Below are positions 7,337-13,169 of a stretch of 20,473 nt of DNA, one piece after another. Each line of letters begins with the position of its first letter. Positions within the stretch are counted from its first letter, which is position 1. The DNA is from DASZZY01 sp036260395 (GTDB lineage Bacteria; Actinomycetota; UBA4738; CALAEC01), in NCBI GenBank assembly GCA_036260395.1, contig DASZZY010000078.1, forward strand, positions 1 through 20,473, given 5' to 3'. The notes beneath the pieces are model-generated. The model had not been told where the DNA came from. It saw only the letters and a list, made by a program, of their open reading frames with translations, and ran no database searches. The position numbers were made by a program, and so were the translations under genes.

Positions 7337-7729
7337 GTGCTGCGCTGGCTGTTCCGGAAGCGCATCGAGGCGGCCGCGACCGAAGCCCAGCTCGCGCTGG
7401 GAAGCCCCGTGATCGTCGACGAGGCCGCGCTCTTCTTCGGCCTCCGATCGCGTGGGGCCGCCCAGGTGCGCGGGAACGGCTACCTCGCGGCATCCGACCA
7501 CGCGCTGTACTTCCGCATGTGGGTGGGGAAACGGAAGCTTCACATCCCGCGGGACCGCATGACCGGAGTCTCCGCCCCGAGGTCCTTCCTCGGCAAGACG
7601 GTCGGCCACACGCTCCTGGCGATCTCGTTCACGAACGACGAGGGTCAGCTCGACGAAGCTGCCTGGCTCGTGCGCGATCTCTCCGCCTGGCAGGCGACGC
7701 TCGGGCTCGGACCCCCGCCGGCGAGCTGA
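7337..7729 (+). CDS. Small PH/GRAM-like domain protein
   Basis: The protein is 130 residues long. A basic N-terminus (LRWLFRKR) precedes a pattern seen in bacterial PH- or GRAM-like domains: a GNGYLAASDHALYF strand pair at 47-59, KLHIPRDRMTGV at 67-78, a SFLGKTVG turn at 83-90, LLAISF at 93-98, and a C-terminal helix ending in WQATL. There is no signal peptide or membrane segment. It follows ligC after 101 bases and converges on the polymerase gene 10 bases away. The GTG at 7337 is preferred because a -10-like box is placed directly upstream. A link to DNA repair is only positional, and I cannot assign a function. Confidence 0.7.
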   Translation: MLRWLFRKRIEAAATEAQLALGSPVIVDEAALFFGLRSRGAAQVRGNGYLAASDHALYFRMWVGKRKLHIPRDRMTGVSAPRSFLGKTVGHTLLAISFTNDEGQLDEAAWLVRDLSAWQATLGLGPPPAS

Positions 7730-7739
7730 CTCCACCGAA

Positions 7740-8747
7740 CTAGCGCTTCTTCGCCCGGGAGGGCGAGACCCGGGTCGGCTCGCCGGGCATCTTCGGGTGG
7801 TGGACCGGCCACGGCGCGTCGGACAGCCCCTCGCGCTCGTCGCGATCGGCCAGCTCGAGCAGGGAGTCGATCGATGCCGCGTGGTCGTCGATCGCGGCGT
7901 GCGGGTCCCCCCGCTCGGCGAACCGCGCCGGGACGGTCCGCAGCGTGAGCTCGCTGGGCTCGACACCGGCGACCTCGTCCCAGTCCAGCGGGCAGGAGAC
8001 GCGGGCGTCGGCCACCGGCCGGACGGAATACGCCGATGCCACCGTCCGGTCGCGGGCGTTCTGGTTGTAGTCGACGAACACGCCGCGGCGCTGCTCCTTC
8101 CACCACTCGGTGGTGGCCAGCGGCGAGCGGCGCTCGACCTCGCGGGCCATGGCCAGCGCCGCCCGGCGGACCTCGGTGAACCCCCACCGGCGCTCGATCC
8201 GCGCCACGACGTGGATCCCTCGCTTCCCGCTGGTCTTCGGGAAGCCGCGCACGCCGTGCTCCTCGAGCACATCGCGGACCACCAGCGCGACCTTCCGGAC
8301 GCTGGCGAACGGGATGCGCGGCGTGGGATCGAGGTCGACGCGGAGCTCGTCGGGATGGTCGGGGTCGTCGCGGCGGACCGGCCACGGGTTGATGTCGATG
8401 CATCCGAGGTTCACCGCCCACAGCAAGTGGGCGACGTCGGCGATGACCAGCTCCTCGGCGGACCGTCCGCTCGGGAAGCGGATCGTGACGGTCTGGAGCC
8501 ACTCCGGCCGCGAGGCCGGGACGCGCTTCTGGTAGAAGGACTCCTTGCCGTCCGCCACGCCGTCGGGGAAGCGGTGCATGACCACGGGGCGGTCACGGGC
8601 CCCGCGGACCGCCCCCTCCCCCACGGCCACGTAGTAGCGGGCCAGGTCGAGCTTGGTCAGCCCCGGCTTCGGGAAGAAGGCCTTCGTCGGGTTCGTGATC
8701 CGGACCTCGCGCCCGTCGGCCTCCAGGACCTCGGCGTCGGCGCTCAG
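7740..8747 (-). CDS. LigD-type primase-polymerase (PolDom, Prim-PolC-like)
   Basis: This stand-alone archaeo-eukaryotic primase-type polymerase has about 335 residues and resembles the polymerase domain of LigD. It has ITNPTKAFFPK near the N-terminus, the metal-binding DLD at D138 and D140, SGKRGIH at 173-179, and the third metal Asp at 226 in VFVDYNQNARDRT. Such enzymes fill short gaps, preferring ribonucleotides, before sealing by LigC or LigD. No ATG, GTG or TTG is available in frame near the domain's N-terminus. The likely start is CTG at 8747, which forms CTGA with the stop of udgX and has GGGGAGG four bases upstream. The gene is therefore coupled to udgX. A basic C-terminal tail (RAKKR) ends the protein. 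Confidence 0.88.
   Translation of the reverse strand: MSADAEVLEADGREVRITNPTKAFFPKPGLTKLDLARYYVAVGEGAVRGARDRPVVMHRFPDGVADGKESFYQKRVPASRPEWLQTVTIRFPSGRSAEELVIADVAHLLWAVNLGCIDINPWPVRRDDPDHPDELRVDLDPTPRIPFASVRKVALVVRDVLEEHGVRGFPKTSGKRGIHVVARIERRWGFTEVRRAALAMAREVERRSPLATTEWWKEQRRGVFVDYNQNARDRTVASAYSVRPVADARVSCPLDWDEVAGVEPSELTLRTVPARFAERGDPHAAIDDHAASIDSLLELADRDEREGLSDAPWPVHHPKMPGEPTRVSPSRAKKR
7751..7766 (+). terminator. Possible hairpin terminator between convergent repair genes
   Basis: TCGCCC (7751-7756) pairs with GGGCGA (7761-7766) around a GGGA loop, shortly after the end of the plus-strand gene. It lies inside the 3' end of the polymerase gene and has no T-run, so it may be only coding sequence. 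Confidence 0.25.
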
Positions 8748-9367
8748 GACGCCTCCCCGAGCTCCCGGGCGAGCAGCCGCAGGTCCTCGACGAAGCGCTT
8801 CCGCTCCAGGCGGCGGGCCTCGTCGTCGGGCGCGCGGAGGATCGACGACGGATGGACCGTGGCCATCACCACGGGCGCAAGTTCGGATGGCAGGAGCTTG
8901 CCGCGATCCCGGCTGACCCGGAACTGCCTGCCGAGGAGCGCCTGGGCCGCGGTGGCCCCCAGGCACACCAGCGCCCGCGGCTTCACGACGTCGAGCTCGG
9001 CCTCCAGCCACGGGAAGCAGGCCCGGATCTCCTCCGCGGACGGCTTGCGGTGGATCCGCCGCTTCCCCCGCCGCTCGAACTTGAAGTGCTTGACGACGTT
9101 GGTGATGTAGGCCTTCTTCGGGTCGAGCCCGGCCTCCTCCAGCGCCTGGTTCAGGAGGCGGCCGGCCGGACCGACGAACGGCTTGCCCTCGATGTCCTCG
9201 CGGTCGCCGGGCTTCTCGCCGACCAGGACGAGCTCCGCGCGGCGAGCTCCCTCGCCGAACACCGTCTGGGTGGCGTTCCGGTAGAGGTGGCACCCCCGGC
9301 ACCCCGCCGCGGCCTCCCGCAGCCGCGGCAGCGTCCGCTCCTCGGGGAGGAAGTCGGCGGCAGTCAC
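8744..9367 (-). CDS. udgX: UdgX-type uracil-DNA glycosylase with [4Fe-4S] cluster
   Basis: This family-4-like uracil-DNA glycosylase is 207 residues long. Motif A is GEKPGDREDIEGKPFVGPAG at 50-69 and motif B is HPSS at 172-175. Cluster ligands would be C23, C26, C117 and C135. The decisive feature is the KRRIH loop at 102-106, the hallmark of UdgX; in the mycobacterial enzyme its His becomes covalently joined to the uracil site in DNA, giving a suicide complex rather than ordinary release. Here that residue would be H106. The GTG start has no clear ribosome site but a TAGGCT six bases upstream, suggesting a leaderless transcript. The stop overlaps the CTG start of the gap-filling polymerase, so the two are made together. 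Confidence 0.93.
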   Translation of the reverse strand: MTAADFLPEERTLPRLREAAAGCRGCHLYRNATQTVFGEGARRAELVLVGEKPGDREDIEGKPFVGPAGRLLNQALEEAGLDPKKAYITNVVKHFKFERRGKRRIHRKPSAEEIRACFPWLEAELDVVKPRALVCLGATAAQALLGRQFRVSRDRGKLLPSELAPVVMATVHPSSILRAPDDEARRLERKRFVEDLRLLARELGEAS

Positions 9368-9373
9368 GCCGAG

Positions 9374-9379
9374 AGCCTA
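9374..9379 (-). promoter_or_regulatory. Candidate -10 box of udgX (leaderless)
   Basis: Read on the minus strand, TAGGCT lies six bases before the GTG at 9367. A CTGAAC seventeen bases further upstream is a weak -35 match. Transcription would then start at about the first base of the GTG. Confidence 0.4.
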
Positions 9380-9398
9380 CGCCCGGCGGCGCCGCGGT

Positions 9399-10166
9399 TC
9401 AGCCGGTCGGCGGGCCCGCCGGCGGGCTCTCGGTCCGGGTCTCGGCCTCCGTGCCCGGCAGATGCAGCAGGTTCCGGACGTCGCGGACCCCCTGCACCTT
9501 GCGGGCCCGGCGCTCGATCTCCTTGACGTGGTCCGGCGTCTTGACCTGTCCGCGGAGCACGATCACGCCGTTCTCGGCGTTGACGTTGACCTGCCCCTTC
9601 GGGAGGTCCGCCGGCTGGAAGACCTCGCTCTCGACCTTGTGGGCCAGCGTCTGGTCGTTCTCGGGTGGCTGGTCCTGGCGGTGCCGGATCGCCTCGATCT
9701 TGCCCGCAGCGGTGGACGCGACGTACCGGCCTCGCTGCTGGGCTTTCCCGGCCACGGTCCGCGCGGTGCCGGCGACCCGGTCCTTCAACACGTTCCTGCG
9801 ACGCTTGCCGCTGACGGGGTCGAGGAAGAAGGCCGCCAGCGCCCCCGCGGCGCCCGCCAGAAGCACCCGGCCGGTCCGCCGCTTCGGCTCTTCGCCGGCG
9901 ATCCGGTATCCGATCGTCTTCCGGGCCCGCTTCACCCGGTGGCCGACCCTCGACCCGGACGCCGCCGCCGCCCCGGCCAGCTCGGTGGCTCGCCCCCGCG
10001 CGGCGGTGGCGGCCCGGCCGGCGACCTCGCGGGCCTCGCCGAGCTTCTCGCCGGCGGCCTTCACCGCACCGCCCAGCTTCTCGCGGGCGTCGCCGGTGCC
10101 GTCTCCGACGGCCGTGGTGGCCTTCTTCACTCCCTTGTCCACCGTCTTCTTCAACTTGGCCGCCAT
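9399..10166 (-). CDS. BON-domain protein with YtxH-like N-terminus
   Basis: The protein is 255 residues. The first 80 residues are a Lys/Ala/Gly-rich helical region of the kind seen in YtxH/LEA-like stress proteins. A short hydrophobic stretch at 101-116 ends in FLDPVSGKRRR, a junction often found in actinobacterial proteins of this kind. A BON domain follows at about 173-237, with VNVNAENGVIVLRGQVKTPDHV and a GVRDVRNLLHL end; BON domains bind phospholipid or membrane surfaces. A Pro/Glu-rich tail closes it. The ATG has a near-perfect GGAGGTGA five to eight bases upstream and its own promoter-like sequence, so expression should be strong. A role in envelope stress is inferred. Confidence 0.85.
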   Translation of the reverse strand: MAAKLKKTVDKGVKKATTAVGDGTGDAREKLGGAVKAAGEKLGEAREVAGRAATAARGRATELAGAAAASGSRVGHRVKRARKTIGYRIAGEEPKRRTGRVLLAGAAGALAAFFLDPVSGKRRRNVLKDRVAGTARTVAGKAQQRGRYVASTAAGKIEAIRHRQDQPPENDQTLAHKVESEVFQPADLPKGQVNVNAENGVIVLRGQVKTPDHVKEIERRARKVQGVRDVRNLLHLPGTEAETRTESPPAGPPTG

Positions 10167-10194
10167 GGGTCACCTCCGTAGCAGAGCGTTCACG

Positions 10195-10224
10195 CTAGTA
10201 CGTATCCGCTGGTCCGCGGACCAA
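10195..10224 (-). promoter_or_regulatory. Promoter with palindromic operator for the BON gene
   Basis: On the minus strand TTGGTC (10224-10219) and TACTAG (10200-10195) are separated by 18 bases and form a sigma-70-like promoter. A perfect 12-base palindrome, GGTCCGCGGACC at 10211-10222, overlaps the -35 side and could be a repressor site. A GTTT followed 15 bases later by GGATAC also resembles a stress-sigma (SigB/SigF) promoter. Confidence 0.45.
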
Positions 10225-10232
10225 ACGCGACC

Positions 10233-10820
10233 CTAGTCGTCCCGCTCGTCCGCCTCCTCCACCGCCTGCCGGGCGCCGTCGCGCACCCGGTCGATGAGCC
10301 CGGCGACCGGGCCGACCACCCGGTTGGCGGGCGGCGTGCTCGGCGCGCGCGGGTGCGGCCGCGTGGGGGCCACGGCCTTGGCCCGGTCCACCGTCCGGGC
10401 CAGCTCGGTCAGCCGATCGGAGGGCACGGCCGCCCGCAGCCGCGGGAACTGCTCGTCCTCCTCCTCGCGGACGTGATGGCGCACGTCGGCGATCAGCGCC
10501 ATGACCTCCCTGGCCCAGGCCTCATCCGCCGGGTCGAGGGCCTCGATGGCCGCCAGCCGCTCCTTGATCTCCTGGTGCTCCTCGATCCCGTGGTCCGCCA
10601 GCTCGCCGCCGCCCGGCAGCGCCTCCCGCATCAGCGGGTACAGGACCTGCTCCTCCACGGCGGCATGGACCGACAGCTCGCGGGTGATGTCGCGGACCAC
10701 GTCGAGGTTCGGGTTCGGGACCTCGGCGGCGCGCCGCTCGAACCGGGCGAACAGCGCCTCGACCGCGGCGTGGTCCTCCACCAGGAGCTCGAGCACATCT
10801 CCTTCGGGATGATCGTTCAC
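10233..10820 (-). CDS. Hemerythrin (HHE) domain protein
   Basis: The 195-residue protein holds a hemerythrin-like four-helix bundle with the expected diiron ligands: H17, H52 with E56 (HxxxE), H82, and H116 with E120 (HxxxE). Such proteins bind O2 or NO or take part in oxidative-stress responses in the cytoplasm. A Pro-rich linker at about 152-166 leads to a short amphipathic tail. The GTG at 10820 is chosen because AGGAGG lies five bases upstream; another GTG two codons earlier is too close to that site. Its stop is 66 bases before the BON gene, which has its own promoter, so the two may be partly co-transcribed. Substrate and partner are unknown. Confidence 0.87.
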   Translation of the reverse strand: MNDHPEGDVLELLVEDHAAVEALFARFERRAAEVPNPNLDVVRDITRELSVHAAVEEQVLYPLMREALPGGGELADHGIEEHQEIKERLAAIEALDPADEAWAREVMALIADVRHHVREEEDEQFPRLRAAVPSDRLTELARTVDRAKAVAPTRPHPRAPSTPPANRVVGPVAGLIDRVRDGARQAVEEADERDD

Positions 10821-10917
10821 GGACACCTCCTCGGCGGGGTGCCTTACCCATCCGCGGCCGAGCCGATTCCGCCTCCCGCCCCCGCGGCGCCGGTAGGCTC
10901 CTCGCTGGAGGGCGGGC

Positions 10918-12000
10918 GTGATCAAGTACCTGGGGTCGAAGCGCAGGCTGGTCCCGGTCCTCGGCGAGCTGCTCTCGCGGGCCGGCGCCCGGACGGCCGT
11001 CGACCTGTTCACCGGGACGACGCGGGTGGCCCAGGAGTTCAAGCGCCGCGGCGCCGAGGTGTGGGCCGTGGACACCGCGCGCTACTCGGAGGTCTTCGCC
11101 CGCTGCTACGTGGAGACCGACGCCGCCGCGGTCGATGGCGACGTGGACGAGGCCCTCGACCTGCTCAACGCGCTTCCGGGCCGCGAGGGATACGTGACCC
11201 GGACGTTCTGTCGGCGGGCCCGGTTCTTCCAGCCGAAGAACGGCCGGCGGATCGACGCCATCCGCGACGAGATCCGCGACCGGTACGCGGGCTCGCGCCT
11301 CGAGCCCCTGCTGCTGACGAGCCTGATCGAGGCCGCCGACCGCGTCGACTCCACCACCGGCGTCCAGATGGCCTACCTCAAGTCGTGGGCGCCGCGGTCG
11401 TTCGCCGACCTCGAGCTCCGGCGCCCCGCGCTGCTGCCGGGGCCGGGGCACGCCGTCCGCGACGACGCAGCGCGGGCTGTCGCGGCGCTGCCGCCGGTCG
11501 ACGTGGCGTACCTCGACCCGCCGTACAACCAGCACCGCTACGCCGCGAACTACCACGTGTGGGAGACGCTCGTGGCCTGGGACGCTCCACCGGCCTACGG
11601 CGTGGCCCGCAAGCGCGCCGACCTCCGCCACCCGGCAGCCACCAGTCGCTTCAACCGCCGGCGTGAGCTGCCGGCGGCCCTGGCCGAGGTCGTGGCCGGC
11701 GTCCGGGCGCGGGTCGTGATCCTGTCGTTCAGCGACGAGGGGTGGATCGAGCTCCCCGAGCTGGTGGAGATCGCCGCCGCGCGGGGGGCGGTCCGGGTCC
11801 TGGCGTTCGACTCGAGGCGGTACGTCGGCGCCCAGATCGGCATCCACGACCCGCGCGGGCGGAGGGTCGGCATCGTGTCGCACCTGCGCAACACCGAGTA
11901 CCTCCTGGTGGCCGGCGACCGCCCCGACGTTGACGAGGTGGCCAGGGGGTTCTCCGGCGTCCCGGGCGCCTCGCGCGCCTCGCCGCGCCGGTGCGATTGA
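10918..12000 (+). CDS. D12-class adenine-N6 DNA methyltransferase (orphan)
   Basis: This 360-residue protein has the order of motifs of D12-class (Dam-like) adenine methyltransferases: IKYLGSKRRLV at 2-12, motif I FTGTTRVAQEFK at 31-42 for S-adenosylmethionine, and the catalytic DPPY at 200-203 followed by NQHRYAANYHVWE. It should methylate N6 of adenine in a short duplex site that cannot be read from the sequence. No restriction endonuclease gene adjoins it, so it is an orphan, possibly regulatory, enzyme. GTG at 10918 follows GGAGGGC, and TAGGCT at 10894-10899 could be a -10 box. It is divergent from the hemerythrin gene. Its final TGA is part of the TetR-type palindrome that precedes the MMPL genes. 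Confidence 0.85.
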   Translation: MIKYLGSKRRLVPVLGELLSRAGARTAVDLFTGTTRVAQEFKRRGAEVWAVDTARYSEVFARCYVETDAAAVDGDVDEALDLLNALPGREGYVTRTFCRRARFFQPKNGRRIDAIRDEIRDRYAGSRLEPLLLTSLIEAADRVDSTTGVQMAYLKSWAPRSFADLELRRPALLPGPGHAVRDDAARAVAALPPVDVAYLDPPYNQHRYAANYHVWETLVAWDAPPAYGVARKRADLRHPAATSRFNRRRELPAALAEVVAGVRARVVILSFSDEGWIELPELVEIAAARGAVRVLAFDSRRYVGAQIGIHDPRGRRVGIVSHLRNTEYLLVAGDRPDVDEVARGFSGVPGASRASPRRCD

Positions 12001-12026
12001 CTGGCGGTCAGTCAGCGGGCTAGGAT
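11997..12026 (+). promoter_or_regulatory. Promoter of the MMPL genes with overlapping TetR-type operator
   Basis: TTGACT (11997-12002) and TAGGAT (12021-12026) are 18 bases apart and match a housekeeping sigma promoter well. Superimposed is an inverted repeat, TGACTG (11998-12003) and CAGTCA (12009-12014) with a 5-base spacer, of the form bound by many TetR repressors. Binding there would block the -35 box and spacer. No TetR gene is in the window. Confidence 0.6.
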
Positions 12027-12031
12027 CGACG

Positions 12032-12053
12032 CGGCGGGCACCGGCGCCCGCCG
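12032..12053 (+). other. Strong hairpin in the 5' leader of the MMPL mRNA
   Basis: CGGCGGGC (12032-12039) and GCCCGCCG (12046-12053) form a perfect 8-base stem with a 6-base loop, just after the predicted transcription start and 15 bases before the ATG. It may stabilise the mRNA, affect ribosome access or, less likely, end upstream transcription, as no T-run follows. Confidence 0.4.
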
Positions 12054-12068
12054 TAGGGTAGGACGCGC

Positions 12069-13169
12069 ATGATCGCCGCCGTGGCCCGCTTCGTCGTGCG
12101 CCGCCCGTGGGTCGTGGTCGCGGCCTGGGTGGCGATCGTCGGCGGCCTCTTCGCGGCCGCCCCGGCGCTCGGCGACGTGGTCACCCAGGACAACGCCGCG
12201 TTCCTCGGCGACGACGCCCCCTCGGTCCGCGGGGCGGTGGCCCTCTCGCGCATCTGGCCTCGGGACGAGGTCTCCAACACCGCGGCCCTGGTGTTCCGCC
12301 GGGACGAGGGGCTGACGCCCGCGGACGAGCGACTGATCCGCTCGGTGGAGGAGTGGCTCCGGAGCCCGGCCGCCCCGGACGTCGTGAAGCTGACGCAGTC
12401 CCCCTACTCGCGGCCGGAGCTGCGCGAGGCCCTCCGCTCCGAGGACGGCCGCGTGATCATCGTCGTGGTGGGGTTCACGACACCGCCGTTCCAGCCGGAC
12501 ACCAACGAGGCGGTGGCGGCGATCCGGGAACACGTTCGACCCAGGCTCCCCGAGGGGCTCGAGTTCCACGTCACCGGGAACGCCGGTGTCGCCGCGGACC
12601 AGGCCTCGGCGATCCAGACCGCGGTGGAGCGAACGACGGCCATCACCCTCTTCCTGGTCATCGCCATCCTGCTGTGGGTCTATCGCTCGCCGGTCACGGC
12701 GATGGTCCCACTGTTCACCGTGGGGGCCGCCCTGGCGGCCTCCCGGGGGCTCGTCGCCCTGGTGGCCGAGGCGGGGCTCCAGGTGTCCTCGCTCGTCGAG
12801 ACGTTCATGGTCGTCATCGTGTTCGGGGCGGGCACCGACTACTGCCTGTTCATCGTCTCCCGGTACAAGGAGGAGCTCGGGACGCCGGAGGCCGCCGCCG
12901 CCGAGCGTCCCGGGCGGCCCCGCCTGGTGGGGACCATGGCCGTCATCGGCGGGGTGATCGCCTCGAGCGCCGCCGCGGTCGTGGTGGGGTTCGGCGCCCA
13001 GAGCGTGGCCCAGTTCGGGATGTACCGGACGACCGGGCCCGCGATGGCCATCGCCGTGGTCGTGACGCTCGTGGCGGGCTTGACCCTGACGCCGGCCCTG
13101 CTCGCCGCCCTCGGCCGGTGGGCGTTCTGGCCGTGGGGTCGCGGGCGCCGCGCCGTGGAGGCCGCGTGA
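12069..13169 (+). CDS. MMPL/RND exporter, N-terminal half
   Basis: The 366-residue protein equals the first half of an MMPL-family transporter. TM1 is at about 12-32. A periplasmic porter domain at about 35-185 includes GLEFHVTGNAGVAAD. TM2-TM6 cluster between about 190 and 350. TM4 carries GAGTDYCLFIVSRYKEEL with the proton-relay D257-Y258 pair. MMPL proteins export lipids, siderophores or drugs using the proton gradient and are normally one chain of about 700-1000 residues. Here the chain ends after TM6 and a GTGA overlap leads straight into a gene for the second half. There is no homology-breaking frameshift: the second gene has its own N-terminal TM and start. The ATG has AGGA eight bases upstream. 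Confidence 0.88.
   Translation: MIAAVARFVVRRPWVVVAAWVAIVGGLFAAAPALGDVVTQDNAAFLGDDAPSVRGAVALSRIWPRDEVSNTAALVFRRDEGLTPADERLIRSVEEWLRSPAAPDVVKLTQSPYSRPELREALRSEDGRVIIVVVGFTTPPFQPDTNEAVAAIREHVRPRLPEGLEFHVTGNAGVAADQASAIQTAVERTTAITLFLVIAILLWVYRSPVTAMVPLFTVGAALAASRGLVALVAEAGLQVSSLVETFMVVIVFGAGTDYCLFIVSRYKEELGTPEAAAAERPGRPRLVGTMAVIGGVIASSAAAVVVGFGAQSVAQFGMYRTTGPAMAIAVVVTLVAGLTLTPALLAALGRWAFWPWGRGRRAVEAA

Noticed and set aside
10353..11666. 437-codon plus-strand frame spanning the hemerythrin and methyltransferase genes
   Set aside because: It crosses two supported genes in the wrong frame and is low-complexity Arg/Pro/Gly sequence.
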